Below the pieces are notes generated by a model. It was given only the letters and a program-made list of their open reading frames with translations. It was not told the DNA's origin and did no database searches. Source: Brenneria alni (lineage in GTDB: Bacteria > Pseudomonadota > Gammaproteobacteria > Enterobacterales > Enterobacteriaceae). Taken from it: a stretch of DNA of 50,790 nt. Positions within the stretch are counted from its first letter, which is position 1, and every line of letters starts with the position of its first letter. Both the position numbers and the translations under genes were made by a program. The stretch lies in NCBI RefSeq assembly GCF_003666245.1, contig NZ_MJLZ01000031.1, forward strand, positions 1-50,790. Direction: 5' to 3'. Below are positions 29,201 through 39,181 of this stretch, piece by piece.

Positions 29201-29690
29201 AGGGTTCGGCATACTCCACTAACCCGCTCGCGCCTTCAAAATGGTTATCCGCCAGCGGATAAACCTGAAAGGCCGTTTCGCTCTCAGGCCAACGGCAATG
29301 CAGTTGTTGTTCAACGGCGGGAACAAAACCAAAGCGGGAGTAATAGGCGGGATCGCCAAGCACCACCACAGCGGTATAGCCGAACTCATTCAGCGCATCC
29401 AACCCCTCATACACCAGTTGTTCGCCTAGCCCTTGCCGACGCAGGCTCTCTTCCACCGCTAACGGCGCCAGCGCCACCCACTGACGATCCGTGCCTTCAA
29501 TCAACACCGGACTGAATGCGGCGTATCCCACCACGCCGCCTTCATCATCGGTGGCGACGATGCCTAATGTCAGTTGACCATCTTCGCGCAGTTGATGAAC
29601 CAGATCGGCTTCTGCATCAGTCGGAAATACCCGGCGCAGCAGGCTGTCAATACCGGCGGCATCTACCGGGATTTCAACACGGACTAACAT
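29187..29690 (-). CDS. yhbS: YhbS, GNAT N-acetyltransferase
   Basis: This 167-residue GNAT-fold acetyltransferase has the acetyl-CoA loop [18 protein letters not shown] and the segment [15 protein letters not shown] typical of YhbS. The substrate is unknown. It overlaps ubiT by 7 bases and follows it in the same transcript, the order found in E. coli (ubiT-yhbS). Its 3' end overlaps convergent yhbQ. Confidence 0.92.
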   Translation of the reverse strand: MLVRVEIPVDAAGIDSLLRRVFPTDAEADLVHQLREDGQLTLGIVATDDEGGVVGYAAFSPVLIEGTDRQWVALAPLAVEESLRRQGLGEQLVYEGLDALNEFGYTAVVVLGDPAYYSRFGFVPAVEQQLHCRWPESETAFQVYPLADNHFEGASGLVEYAEPFNRF

Positions 29691-30208
29691 GAGGCAGATG
29701 CGTGATTGGTGGGTTGAACCACGCCCTCTTGTAATCCCGCCTCGATAAAATCAGCCAACTGCAACAACCCGATACGCAACAGCGCAGGCATGGCTTCCAG
29801 TTCGATCGCATCCATCAGGTTTTTTACGTACAGCCCAAGCTCTGTATCGCCCTCAATGCGCAAACGGCGTTGGAAAAACAGCGTATCAGGATCTTCCTTA
29901 CGCGCCGCGATCAAAATGAGATCGTTGGCATTAGCGCTAAAGCTGACATCCGCCGCCTCCCGATCGCTCACCACCAGTTGGTTATCACGCAGCGTCATAA
30001 ACCACTGCAACCCGACATCCCGAACGTCAATCTTTAACCAGCGACCTGCCAGAAACGCCAGTTCGTCTTCTGCCAGTGCCTGACGAAACTGCCAGCTCAA
30101 CACTTGCTCCAGAACCTGACGCTGTAAGGCAAAAGGAGTGAACTTCAATGGCTTACCCAATAAGCCCGGCCCTTGACGCACAACCTGCGCCCGTAGTTTT
30201 TCCAACAC
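29684..30208 (-). CDS. ubiT: UbiT, lipid-binding factor for O2-independent ubiquinone synthesis
   Basis: This 174-residue SCP2 (sterol carrier) domain protein is UbiT (YhbT), which with UbiU and UbiV is needed to make ubiquinone without oxygen. Highly conserved stretches are RQVLEQVLSWQFRQAL, GRWLKIDVRDVGLQW and KEDPDTLFFQRRLRIEGDTE. The protein should start at GTG 30208, with AGGAG 7 bases upstream, giving exactly the E. coli length; the frame upstream adds 21 unrelated residues. It is divergent from ubiUV, and an FNR-like site lies between. Confidence 0.95.
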   Translation of the reverse strand: MLEKLRAQVVRQGPGLLGKPLKFTPFALQRQVLEQVLSWQFRQALAEDELAFLAGRWLKIDVRDVGLQWFMTLRDNQLVVSDREAADVSFSANANDLILIAARKEDPDTLFFQRRLRIEGDTELGLYVKNLMDAIELEAMPALLRIGLLQLADFIEAGLQEGVVQPTNHASASC

Positions 30209-30522
30209 TGGCGTACTCCTCTTAACGCAATCCGATTGTTCAGACAATCTGTAGCCATTCTGCCACATCACACAAAAGCAGCCGAGGTCTACGTCAATAA
30301 TTTAGCCTGTTCTCCATATATACCACCAACGTGGATGCAGTCCGTATCCTTCATTACACGATTAGCTGGTTTAAATCAAAGTCCTGCCCTATCAGGTTAA
30401 TTAAGATTCTCTATCGTTAAAAACATTTATCGACTGATCAAAAACCTCATTGGTCTACTAACATCATTGATCGTATCGGCGCGTTTACTCATCCGATAGT
30501 TTTGATTAATGAAGGAAAGTGT
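30209..30522. other. ubiT-ubiU divergent regulatory region
   Basis: This 314-base AT-rich gap has no gene. It contains the FNR-like sequence at 30366-30379 and must hold the promoters of both ubiT-yhbS and ubiUV. No hairpin terminator is seen. Confidence 0.6.
30366..30379. promoter_or_regulatory. FNR-like site between ubiT and ubiU
   Basis: CTGGTTTAAATCAA matches the FNR consensus TTGAT-N4-ATCAA at 8 of 10 positions. Its centre is about 150 bases from the ubiU start and about 165 from ubiT. FNR control of ubiUV has been described in E. coli, so the site is plausible. Confidence 0.5.
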
Positions 30523-31518
30523 ATGGAACTGCTTTGCCCCGCCGGAAACCTTCCGGCACTGAAAGCTGCTATTGATAATGGCGCAGATGCCGTCTATATC
30601 GGCCTGAAAGATGATACCAACGCACGTCACTTCGCCGGGCTTAACTTTACCGATAAGAAACTACAGGAAGCGCGTGATTACGTGCACCGCCACCGACGCA
30701 AACTTCATATCGCCATCAATACCTTTGCCCACCCCGATGGTTACCAACGCTGGCAACATGCCGTGGATATGGCAGCGCAAATCGGCGCGGATGTGTTGAT
30801 CCTTGCCGATCTGGCCATGCTGGAATACGCCGCAGAGCGCTATCCCGATATCGAACGGCACGTCTCTGTGCAGGCCTCCGCAACCAATACCGAAGCGATT
30901 ACGTTTTACCAACGTCATTTTGATGTCTCGCGCATTGTTCTACCCAGGGTGCTTTCTATGCATCAGGTAAAACAACTGGCCCGCAGCAGCACGGTTCCGC
31001 TGGAAGTGTTTGCTTTCGGTAGCCTGTGCATCATGGCGGAAGGCCGCTGCTATCTTTCCTCTTACCTGACGGGCGAATCGCCAAACACAGTGGGCGCCTG
31101 CTCGCCAGCGCGTTTTGTGCGCTGGCAGCAAACCGAGCAAGGTATGGAGTCCCGCCTGAATAACGTGTTGATTGACCGTTATCAGGATGATGAAAACGCA
31201 GGGTATCCAACATTATGCAAAGGACGTTATCTGGTGGATGGGCAGCGTTATCACGCTCTGGAGGAACCCACCAGTCTGAATACGCTGGCGCTGCTGCCCG
31301 AACTGCTGGCTGCCAGTATTGCGTCGGTAAAAATAGAAGGACGACAGCGCAGCCCCGCCTATGTCAGCCAGATCACCCGCGTCTGGCGACAGGCTATTGA
31401 TCGGTGCATGTCCAATCCCGCTGCATTCAGCCCGACACAGGAGTGGATGGAGGCCCTCGGCGCCGTGGCGGAAGGCACACAAACCACGCTGGGCGCCTAT
31501 CACCGCAAATGGCAGTAG
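30523..31518 (+). CDS. ubiU: UbiU, U32-family 4Fe-4S hydroxylation protein
   Basis: This 331-residue U32 peptidase-family protein is UbiU, which with UbiV hydroxylates the ubiquinone ring under anaerobic conditions, using prephenate as oxygen donor. All four 4Fe-4S cysteines of the E. coli protein are present at identical positions: Cys169, Cys176, Cys193 and Cys232. ATG 30523 is preceded by GAAGGAAA and gives MELLCPAGNL. It is followed by ubiV after 11 bases. The protein is not a real peptidase despite the family name. Confidence 0.96.
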   Translation: MELLCPAGNLPALKAAIDNGADAVYIGLKDDTNARHFAGLNFTDKKLQEARDYVHRHRRKLHIAINTFAHPDGYQRWQHAVDMAAQIGADVLILADLAMLEYAAERYPDIERHVSVQASATNTEAITFYQRHFDVSRIVLPRVLSMHQVKQLARSSTVPLEVFAFGSLCIMAEGRCYLSSYLTGESPNTVGACSPARFVRWQQTEQGMESRLNNVLIDRYQDDENAGYPTLCKGRYLVDGQRYHALEEPTSLNTLALLPELLAASIASVKIEGRQRSPAYVSQITRVWRQAIDRCMSNPAAFSPTQEWMEALGAVAEGTQTTLGAYHRKWQ

Positions 31519-31529
31519 CAGGAGATACT

Positions 31530-32408
31530 ATGAAATACGCACTGGGCGCCATCCTCTACTACTGGCCCAAAAACGATATTGCCGCTTTTTATCAGGCAGC
31601 CATGAACAGCAGCGCGGACATTATCTATCTTGGCGAAACGGTATGCAGCAAACGCCGTTCGATGAAAGTCACTGACTGGTTTGACATCGCCCGGCAGGTC
31701 GCCGACAGGGGCAAACAGGTAGTGATTTCCACGCTGGCGCTACTCCAGGCGCCGTCAGAATTGAATGAGCTGAAACGTTACGTCGAAAACGGCGACTTCC
31801 TGCTGGAAGCGAACGATCTCGGCGCCGTCAATATGGCTGCCGATCGCCATCTGCCTTTTGTCGCCGGACATGCTCTCAATTGCTATAACGCCTACACCCT
31901 GCGCTTACTGCATAAGCAGGGTATGGTGCGCTGGTGTATGCCGGTAGAACTCTCCCGTGACTGGTTACAAAACCTGCTCAACCAGTGTGACGAACTCGGA
32001 TTTCGTCATCAGTTCGAAGTCGAAGTACTGAGCTACGGCCACCTGCCCCTGGCTTATTCAGCCCGCTGTTTTACGGCCCGCTCAGAAAACCGGGCCAAGG
32101 ATGAATGCGAAACCTGCTGCATCAATTATCCGCAGGGTCGTAAAGTGCTGTCTCAGGAAAATCAGCCGGTTTTCGTTCTCAACGGTATCCAAACGCAAAG
32201 CGGCTATTGCTATAACCTGGGAAACGAGCTTGCAGGCATGGCGGGACTGGTGGATATCGTTCGTCTGTCACCGCAAGGGATAGAGACGTTGACGATGGTT
32301 GATGCATTCCGGGCTAACGAAAACGGCAAGGCGCCATTGACGCTGGAGAAAAATGCCGACTGTAACGGTTATTGGCAACGGGTGGCAGGGCTAGAATTAA
32401 TGCAATGA
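31530..32408 (+). CDS. ubiV: UbiV, U32-family partner of UbiU
   Basis: This 292-residue U32-family protein forms the heterodimer UbiUV. It matches E. coli UbiV in length and in its 4Fe-4S cysteines: Cys39, Cys180, Cys193 and Cys197. The start ATG 31530 follows AGGAG and lies 11 bases after ubiU, so the pair is co-transcribed. A GC-rich stem-loop follows the stop at 32415-32437. Confidence 0.96.
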   Translation: MKYALGAILYYWPKNDIAAFYQAAMNSSADIIYLGETVCSKRRSMKVTDWFDIARQVADRGKQVVISTLALLQAPSELNELKRYVENGDFLLEANDLGAVNMAADRHLPFVAGHALNCYNAYTLRLLHKQGMVRWCMPVELSRDWLQNLLNQCDELGFRHQFEVEVLSYGHLPLAYSARCFTARSENRAKDECETCCINYPQGRKVLSQENQPVFVLNGIQTQSGYCYNLGNELAGMAGLVDIVRLSPQGIETLTMVDAFRANENGKAPLTLEKNADCNGYWQRVAGLELMQ

Positions 32409-32414
32409 CGCCTG

Positions 32415-32437
32415 GGGGCTGGCGCGCAGCCAGCCCC
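32415..32437. terminator. hairpin between ubiV and the exporter operon
   Basis: GGGGCTGGC and GCCAGCCCC form a perfect 9-base-pair stem with a 5-base loop between convergent genes. It lacks a T tract on either strand, so it may stabilise 3' ends rather than terminate alone. Confidence 0.45.
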
Positions 32438-32491
32438 AAATCAAAAACCTACTCCCGGCGCGGTATGACGTTGCCAGGCAGGCAGTTCGCA

Positions 32492-33628
32492 TCAGGCACG
32501 ACGACGTAACAGCCCACGCAGTTGAGCCGTGTTATGCAGTAACCCCACGCCAATGCCAAGCAGGGTATAAACCATTCCCAACACCAGCAGCATCACCACA
32601 TCAGGCCCCACTTCACTCAACGGCAGATTCATCTGGTTGACGCCAGCAATCGCTCTGGTCGCCCAGGTTGAAGGCAACATCGATGAAATCGCCCGTACCC
32701 AGCCCGGCATCAACTGCACAGGCCAGATGGTGCCGGAAAGGTAAAAAACCGGCATGGTAAGAAACGATAGCGTCAGATAAATCATTTCTACACGACGCAA
32801 GCACTCTGTCAGCAGCTTGCCCAGCCCCAGCACGGCCAGTAAAAAAGGAAAAGTCAGCAGCAGAATTTCCGCGATATTCGCCGTCTGTCGGTAACCCAGT
32901 ACCCAGGGCCACAGTACAAACAACACAATCGACAGAAAAAACCAAATTGGCAACAGCGCAGACAGGCCGCCCAGATAGACAGGGATTGTCGGCTTACCCT
33001 GCGGGGAACTCTTCAGCGCAATGCTCACCCGCACGCAGGCAATCAGCAGCGAGTGCTGCAACAGCATCACCAACAGGCCGGGGAAAATGATCGCCGCGAA
33101 ACTGATGCCGGGATTAAACAGGCCTTGCGTCTGCCCCACCACCGGCATCAGCACCACCTCGGCCTGCTGATCGCTAAACCCGCTGCGCAACAGCAGATCC
33201 CGGTTATAACCCGCCAGCAGTTGCTGCCAGGCGGCCAGCACGTCCTGCTGAATCTGCCCGTTTGCCAGACGGTTAGTGGCATCACCGTAGGCGGGGATAG
33301 TAATGGTCTCACCCGCCAGGATCTTTTTTTCCAGATTTGGCGGCAGGATAATGACGGCAAACAGTTGGCGTCTCACCAGGTCACGCTGCGCTTCCGGCAG
33401 ATTGTTGTAATTTCTTACCGCAATTTTCGGCGTAGCATCCAGCTCGCGGCTCAGTTGACGACTGGCATGACTGTGATCCTGATCGATCACCGCCACCGGT
33501 AAATCCCACACGGTGCGATTGGCATACACCAAACTCATCACACATAGCGATACCAGCAGCATCATCCACATGGGACGTTCCAGCATCCCCATCAGCACCC
33601 GGCTGAATGTCTGCCAGTAACTTTTCAC
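32492..33628 (-). CDS. ABC-2 type permease (second of two)
   Basis: This 378-residue membrane protein is of the ABC-2 exporter permease family (YhhJ/YbhR-like). Helix 1 lies near residues 19-36, followed by an extracytoplasmic domain of about 130 residues beginning LPVAVIDQDHSHASRQL. A cluster of about five helices ends in a C-terminal basic tail. It has no nucleotide-binding domain. It starts at GTG 33628, overlapping the upstream permease stop as GTGA, so translation is coupled. It probably dimerises with the neighbouring permease to form one exporter channel. The substrate is unknown. Confidence 0.88.
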   Translation of the reverse strand: MKSYWQTFSRVLMGMLERPMWMMLLVSLCVMSLVYANRTVWDLPVAVIDQDHSHASRQLSRELDATPKIAVRNYNNLPEAQRDLVRRQLFAVIILPPNLEKKILAGETITIPAYGDATNRLANGQIQQDVLAAWQQLLAGYNRDLLLRSGFSDQQAEVVLMPVVGQTQGLFNPGISFAAIIFPGLLVMLLQHSLLIACVRVSIALKSSPQGKPTIPVYLGGLSALLPIWFFLSIVLFVLWPWVLGYRQTANIAEILLLTFPFLLAVLGLGKLLTECLRRVEMIYLTLSFLTMPVFYLSGTIWPVQLMPGWVRAISSMLPSTWATRAIAGVNQMNLPLSEVGPDVVMLLVLGMVYTLLGIGVGLLHNTAQLRGLLRRRA

Positions 33629-34779
33629 GGCCCTTCCTCCCGCTGGCTTAAGCGCTGATAAAGACGGTTACGCACCACCAGACCGGTCACTAACGGATAA
33701 ACCGACAGCAGGCAACAAACCCCGAGGATCGAAGAGAGCGATACCTGACGCAGGAAGATATCGAACATCGCGTACAGCGCGTGCGTCAACGGTTCAATTT
33801 GCGCAATAACCTGCGCTGGCAACGGCATGGAGAGTTCAGGCACCGCCAGACCGGAAAATGTCAGCGCGATACTGACGATGATCCCCATCATGGTATAGGC
33901 CGTCAGTGTCGTGCGGGTAAAGGTAAACAGCAGCACCCCGATACTCTGCGCCGCCATCACATAGAAAAAACCGACCAGCAGCATATACAACGGATTACCG
34001 CTTACATGCGCATCGGAAACCCATACCAGAATGGCTATTTCCACAATCAGCAGTACGGTATAACACAGGGTATAGGGGGCCATTTTTCCCAGCATAGCCA
34101 GCACAAAAGGGCGACGGTTAACGATATCTTTGCTGCGTGCCAGCACATAGATCATGCAGGTGACGGCAAATAGCTGAATTAAATGAATAGTAGCCGCGAA
34201 CTGCTGATAGTAGACGTAGCTGCCGCTGGCGTTGAACAGACTGCCATACGCCATAGCGACATCGGCCAGCGCTGGCAGAGTATGGCTGGACTCCGCCGCG
34301 ATAATGCTACGATAGTGAACGTTGAATTCGGCCAGCAGCGTGCTGAAATCCTGCGTGGAATAAAGCCCGGCACCATAAAACAGCGCATTATAATAGAAAA
34401 TCACGCTGGGTTGATGGCCAGCCAGTACCCCCGCTTCAAAATCCACTGGAATATAGAGCAGGCCGTAATCCTGAGCGCTGCGTAATCGCTGTAGCGCCTC
34501 GTCTACCCCCCCGGAAACAGGCACGATACGAGCATGGGAACCGGCATCCAGCTTACGGATCAGATCACGGGACAGCGCACTGTGATCATTATCGATCACC
34601 GACACCGGCAAATCCTGCATCGTGCCGACAGAAAAAATACTACCAAGCAGAATAAACAACAGCAAAGGAAAGCACCAGCCAAGCCAATGCACCACCGGAC
34701 TGCGCAGCGCTGTGTTGACCTCCAGCCGGAATGAAGCGTTGAAACAACGCCATGCGGCGCTTACTCTTTCCACTGCCAT
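33625..34779 (-). CDS. ABC-2 type permease (first of two)
   Basis: This 384-residue permease has the same layout as its neighbour: one N-terminal helix (WLGWCFPLLLFILLGSIF), an extracytoplasmic domain beginning LPVSVIDNDHSALSRDL, then five or more helices. The related motif VID-x-DHS in both proteins shows they are paralogues. It overlaps the membrane-fusion gene by 19 bases and the next permease by 4, so all three are one operon. No Walker motifs are present. It is related to permeases that pair with HlyD/MacA-like adaptors (YbhFSRG, RbbA/YhhJ/YhiI systems). Confidence 0.88.
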   Translation of the reverse strand: MAVERVSAAWRCFNASFRLEVNTALRSPVVHWLGWCFPLLLFILLGSIFSVGTMQDLPVSVIDNDHSALSRDLIRKLDAGSHARIVPVSGGVDEALQRLRSAQDYGLLYIPVDFEAGVLAGHQPSVIFYYNALFYGAGLYSTQDFSTLLAEFNVHYRSIIAAESSHTLPALADVAMAYGSLFNASGSYVYYQQFAATIHLIQLFAVTCMIYVLARSKDIVNRRPFVLAMLGKMAPYTLCYTVLLIVEIAILVWVSDAHVSGNPLYMLLVGFFYVMAAQSIGVLLFTFTRTTLTAYTMMGIIVSIALTFSGLAVPELSMPLPAQVIAQIEPLTHALYAMFDIFLRQVSLSSILGVCCLLSVYPLVTGLVVRNRLYQRLSQREEGP

Positions 34780-35732
34780 AGCGCACTCATTCCTGGCCTC
34801 AGTCCTTCCTGCGGTTGCAGCGGATAAAGCCTGACCTCAAAGGTTTTTAGATCGAAATCACCCGTAGCCCGCGTGGCGCGTTTAGTGGCGTAGTCGCCTA
34901 ACGGTGCAATATAACGAACCTCGGCGTCAATCATACGGTTATTCAACGCGGGTACTCGCAGCGCGATGCGGTCACCTTTGCGCACACCCGCCAGAATATC
35001 CTCACGCAGATTAAATACAAACCAGGCTTGCGGTATGCGCACCAGCGTGATGAGCGGGCTGGTGGCACTGAGCAGCACGCCCACTTCAGCCGGGATCGGC
35101 CCAACCTCGCCGTCCACCGGCGCTTTCACCTGTAGTTCATCCACCAGAACGTTGATTTCCTGTAATTGCTGCTCAGTCTGACGCAGGGCCGCAGCATAGT
35201 TCGCCCGCTGCTCAGGCCGATCGCCATGTAAGCCCTGATCCAGACTAGCCTGTGCGGCCTGTACCTGCTGCCAGGCGCTATCGCGTGCCTGGCGGGCACT
35301 GTCCAGCGCCGAGGCAGAGACATAGCCTTTCGTCGCAATACTGCTCTGGCGGTTATATTCATGCAAAGCCTGCTGGTATTCCGCCTGAACCTGAGCCAAC
35401 GTAGCCCGCAAATTACGAATGCTCTCTTCCCGCGTGCCGTGTTCAGACTGCTCCAGCAACGCCTTAGCCTGATCTCTGGCGGCTTCCGCCGCGCGCAATT
35501 GCGCAATTAACTCCGCATTTTCCAGAGAAATCAGCAATTGACCGGACTTCACTTCATCACCGCGCTGCACATGATGCGCGATAACCCGCCCGGATGTTTT
35601 GGAAGCTACAATAACCTCAGGCGCATCCACTTCGCCTTGCAGCAGAATATCCTGATTATTGGCCCTGAACAGGACAGCCAGCGCAATAACCACCACTACC
35701 AGTAACAACGTAAATCGCGTGTTTTTTTTCAC
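34761..35732 (-). CDS. HlyD-family periplasmic adaptor (membrane fusion protein)
   Basis: This 323-residue protein has one N-terminal membrane anchor (residues about 7-23). A lipoyl-like domain follows (GEVDAPEVIVASKTSGRVIA, then GDEVKSGQLLISLE). Next come a long coiled-coil hairpin at about 75-200 rich in Ala, Gln and Glu, and a beta-barrel with APVDGEVG. It resembles E. coli YhiI/YbhG adaptors. It starts at GTG 35732 with GGAG nine bases before it. As the first gene of the operon it would link the two permeases to an outer-membrane channel such as TolC. No channel or ATPase gene is in the operon. Confidence 0.9.
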   Translation of the reverse strand: MKKNTRFTLLLVVVVIALAVLFRANNQDILLQGEVDAPEVIVASKTSGRVIAHHVQRGDEVKSGQLLISLENAELIAQLRAAEAARDQAKALLEQSEHGTREESIRNLRATLAQVQAEYQQALHEYNRQSSIATKGYVSASALDSARQARDSAWQQVQAAQASLDQGLHGDRPEQRANYAAALRQTEQQLQEINVLVDELQVKAPVDGEVGPIPAEVGVLLSATSPLITLVRIPQAWFVFNLREDILAGVRKGDRIALRVPALNNRMIDAEVRYIAPLGDYATKRATRATGDFDLKTFEVRLYPLQPQEGLRPGMSALWQWKE

Positions 35733-36020
35733 TTATCAGCTCCAGGCTTATCCTGCCGCAGATCGCTTTCGTTGCGGTGCACAGCACGCCTTATCACCAT
35801 CATATAGAAACAATTAAACAATATTAAAAACAAGTCGTTTACATTGTAGCGCGATACCGGCTCCAGGTTGAAACATAAAACAGTAAGGTTGTTTTATCAG
35901 TGCTAATCCGGCTCCTGGGCTACGGGTTGATAACAGTAAATTCCAGTCCGGGGTATAAAATTGCGCCAAACAGCGCAATACTCAAGAGTATCTGGATACC
36001 TGATAAAGTGAGCACACGCT

Positions 36021-37034
36021 ATGTCCGCAGATCTTCAATCTGTCCCCTTTTCTATTCTGGATTTGGCTCCGATACCGGTCGGGTTTAAAGCACAGGATGC
36101 CTTCATTCATTCACTGGACCTGGCGCAGCACGCGGAAAAATGGGGCTACCACCGCTACTGGCTGGCGGAACACCACAATATGACCGGCATTGCCAGCGCC
36201 GCGACCTCGGTGCTGATTGGCTATCTCGCCGCCGGTACGCAACACATCCGGCTTGGTTCTGGCGGCGTCATGTTGCCTAACCATTCTCCGCTGGTCATTG
36301 CCGAACAGTTCGGTACGCTGGAGTCCCTCTATCCGGGCCGTATCGACCTCGGGCTGGGTCGTGCGCCAGGCACCGATCAGCGCACCATGATAGCGCTACG
36401 GCGTCATCTGAACGCCGAAATTGATGATTTCCCACGGGATGTACAGGAACTACAACGCTATTTTGCCGATGTACAGCCGGGCCAGACCGTTCAGGCCGTA
36501 CCCGGCCAGGGTTTACAAGTTCCCATCTGGTTGCTGGGTTCAAGTTTGTACAGCGCACAACTGGCTGCCGCGTTAGGATTACCCTTTGCTTTTGCCGCCC
36601 ATTTTGCCCCCGATATGTTGCTGCAAGCGTTAAAGGTTTATCGTGACACGTTTAAACCATCGGCCACACACCCCAAGCCTTATTCCATGATCTGCATTAA
36701 CGTGGTTGCCGCCGACAGCGACCGTGATGCCCGTTTCCTCTTTACCTCAATGCAACAGCAATTCATTAACTTGCGCCGTGGTACACCCGGTCCGTTACCT
36801 GCTCCGGTAGAAAATATGGCTGCAATCTGGTCTCCTGCGGAGCAGTATGGTGTTGAGCAAACATTACGCCTATCGATCGTCGGCGATCAGGCAAAAGTCA
36901 GACACGGTTTGCAGAGTTTGCTACGCGAAACGCAGGTAGATGAAATAATGATCAACGGCCAGATTTTTGACCATCAGGCTCGTCTGCAATCGTTTGAGAT
37001 CGCAATGAGTGTACGACAGGCGTTGCAGGCATAA
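36021..37034 (+). CDS. yhbW: YhbW, LLM-class flavin-dependent monooxygenase-like protein
   Basis: This 337-residue protein of the bacterial luciferase-like (LLM) family matches E. coli YhbW (335). The FMN-binding barrel features are visible: [30 protein letters not shown] and [14 protein letters not shown]. The substrate is unknown; members oxidise small molecules using FMNH2. It is transcribed toward deaD, and a bidirectional terminator lies between their 3' ends. The exporter operon is divergent on the other side. Confidence 0.93.
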   Translation: MSADLQSVPFSILDLAPIPVGFKAQDAFIHSLDLAQHAEKWGYHRYWLAEHHNMTGIASAATSVLIGYLAAGTQHIRLGSGGVMLPNHSPLVIAEQFGTLESLYPGRIDLGLGRAPGTDQRTMIALRRHLNAEIDDFPRDVQELQRYFADVQPGQTVQAVPGQGLQVPIWLLGSSLYSAQLAAALGLPFAFAAHFAPDMLLQALKVYRDTFKPSATHPKPYSMICINVVAADSDRDARFLFTSMQQQFINLRRGTPGPLPAPVENMAAIWSPAEQYGVEQTLRLSIVGDQAKVRHGLQSLLRETQVDEIMINGQIFDHQARLQSFEIAMSVRQALQA

Positions 37035-37045
37035 CCAAAGAAAAA

Positions 37046-37065
37046 GGGATGCATTTCTGCATCCC
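37046..37065. terminator. terminator between yhbW and deaD
   Basis: GGGATGCA and TGCATCCC form an 8-base-pair stem with a 4-base loop, 11 bases past the yhbW stop. On the minus strand it is followed by TTTTTCTTT, so it is a good intrinsic terminator for deaD and may serve yhbW too. Confidence 0.75.
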
Positions 37066-37123
37066 TCACGCCAGGTTATTAAACATCTACATTATAGATA
37101 TTCTATTTCCTGTATAAACGCCC

Positions 37124-39010
37124 TTAAGCATCAGCCGGACGACGACGTGGCGCACGCGGCGCTGCATCACGATTGAAAGTACGTTCGTGACGCTCACCGC
37201 CGTTCCCGTCACGGCGTTCACCGTTGCTATAGGAGCGACGAGGCGCACCTTCACGACGCTCTCCACCCGCAGGACGACCACCACGGCGTTCGCCACCGTT
37301 TCCTTCACGACGTTCATGCGGCTGGGCATCACCCAGTAACTGCATGTTCATCGGCTTGTTGAGAATACGGGTACGGGTAAAGTGGGATAACAAATCACCC
37401 GGCATCCCTTTCGGCAACTCAATCGTTGAGTGAGAAGCAAACAGTTTGATGTTGCCGATATAGCGACTGCTGATATCACCTTCATTGGCAATAGCTCCGA
37501 CAATGTGGCGAACTTCCACGCCATCATCACGGCCCACCTCAATACGATACAGCTCCATGTCACCGGCATCACGACGTTCACGACGCGGCGGACGATCGCC
37601 ATCACGGCTTTCACGAGGCTCACGACGACGGTCGCCACGCGCATCATCACGATCGCGGAATTCGCGACGCGGACGACGATCAAATACCGGATCCGGCGGC
37701 AGAATCAGCGGACGTTCACCCTGCGCCATTTTCAGCAACGCGGAGGCTAAGGTTTCGATATCCAATTCTTCCTGCGGTTGTAATTTAGCCAGCAGAGCGC
37801 GGTACATATCCAGATCGCTGCTTTCCAGTTGTTGCTGTACTTTGGCAGCAAACTTCGCCAAACGACGTTGGCCCAGCAACTCCGCATTTGGCAATTCAAC
37901 TTCAGGAATGGTCAGTTTCATTATCCGTTCAATGTTACGCAGCAAGCGGCGCTCACGGTTTTCTACAAACAGTAATGCGCGACCGGCACGACCGGCACGA
38001 CCGGTGCGGCCAATACGATGAACGTAAGACTCTGAATCCATAGGGATATCGTAGTTCACCACCAGGCTGATACGTTCAACGTCCAAACCACGGGCAGCAA
38101 CGTCAGTGGCGATCAGAATATCCAAACGGCCATCTTTCAGGCGTTCCAGCGTCTGTTCACGCAGAGCCTGGTTCATATCACCGTTTAACGCGGCGCTGTT
38201 ATAGCCACTGCGCTCTAAGGCTTCGGCTACTTCCAGCGTGGCGTTTTTGGTACGTACGAAAATAATCGCTGCATCAAAATCCTCGACTTCAAGGAAACGT
38301 ACCAGCGCTTCATTTTTACGCATTCCCTGAACAGTCCAGTAACTCTGGCTGATATCAGGGCGGGTAGTAATACTGGACTGAATGCGCACTTCCTGCGGAT
38401 CTTTCATGAAACGACGCGTAATGCGGCGAATCGCTTCCGGCATAGTGGCGGAGAACAATGCAGTCTGATGTTCCGCCGGGATCTGGGCCATGATGTTTTC
38501 AACATCATCAATAAAGCCCATACGCAACATTTCATCGGCTTCATCCAGCACCAGCCCGCTCAGGTTGGACAAATTCAGCGTGCCGCGTTTCAGGTGGTCC
38601 AGCAGACGTCCCGGCGTACCGACAACGATCTGCGCTCCACCGCGCAAGGCGCGCAATTGCACGTCGTAACGCTGCCCGCCGTACAAGGCGACCACGTTGA
38701 CACCGTGCATATGTTTAGCAAAATCATTACAGGCTTCTGCAACCTGTACCGCCAGTTCACGAGTTGGTGCCAGCACCAACATCTGCGGCGCTTTCAACTC
38801 AGGCTTCAGATTGTTCAGTAATGGCAGCGCAAACGCCGCGGTTTTACCGCTGCCGGTCTGTGCCATACCCAGCACATCACGACCACTCAGCAAATGGGGA
38901 ATACATTCCGCCTGAATCGGCGAAGGTTTTTCGTAGCCCAGATCAGTCAGGGCATTGATGATTGGAGCAGACAGCCCCAAGTCAGCAAAAGAGGTTTCAA
39001 ACTCAGTCAT
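37124..39010 (-). CDS. deaD: DEAD-box RNA helicase DeaD (CsdA)
   Basis: This 628-residue ATP-dependent RNA helicase is DeaD/CsdA, involved in 50S assembly and RNA decay in the cold. Walker A AQTGSGKT lies at 50-57, the DEAD box at 156-159, SAT near 188 and the [11 protein letters not shown] motif in the second RecA domain. A C-terminal RNA-binding domain is followed by an Arg/Gly/Glu-rich tail. The start ATG 39010 (MTEFETSF) matches E. coli; five codons upstream are unlikely. It follows nlpI, as in E. coli. The leader before the start is 171 bases after nlpI and probably carries the long structured 5' UTR known for this gene. Confidence 0.97.
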   Translation of the reverse strand: MTEFETSFADLGLSAPIINALTDLGYEKPSPIQAECIPHLLSGRDVLGMAQTGSGKTAAFALPLLNNLKPELKAPQMLVLAPTRELAVQVAEACNDFAKHMHGVNVVALYGGQRYDVQLRALRGGAQIVVGTPGRLLDHLKRGTLNLSNLSGLVLDEADEMLRMGFIDDVENIMAQIPAEHQTALFSATMPEAIRRITRRFMKDPQEVRIQSSITTRPDISQSYWTVQGMRKNEALVRFLEVEDFDAAIIFVRTKNATLEVAEALERSGYNSAALNGDMNQALREQTLERLKDGRLDILIATDVAARGLDVERISLVVNYDIPMDSESYVHRIGRTGRAGRAGRALLFVENRERRLLRNIERIMKLTIPEVELPNAELLGQRRLAKFAAKVQQQLESSDLDMYRALLAKLQPQEELDIETLASALLKMAQGERPLILPPDPVFDRRPRREFRDRDDARGDRRREPRESRDGDRPPRRERRDAGDMELYRIEVGRDDGVEVRHIVGAIANEGDISSRYIGNIKLFASHSTIELPKGMPGDLLSHFTRTRILNKPMNMQLLGDAQPHERREGNGGERRGGRPAGGERREGAPRRSYSNGERRDGNGGERHERTFNRDAAPRAPRRRPADA

Positions 39011-39181
39011 GTACACGTGCCTCATAAATGGCGGCCAGTCTACATAACTCGTCGAGAAAATTTTCAGTCATTTTCATTGAAAAGTGTGAACCGGCTCAAA
39101 TTGGATTAAAAAGCGAACAAAAGAGCCCTCACCCGCAAAGGTGATAACCGTAGTTTTAGGGCTGATATAGTTGTTCGTCAG

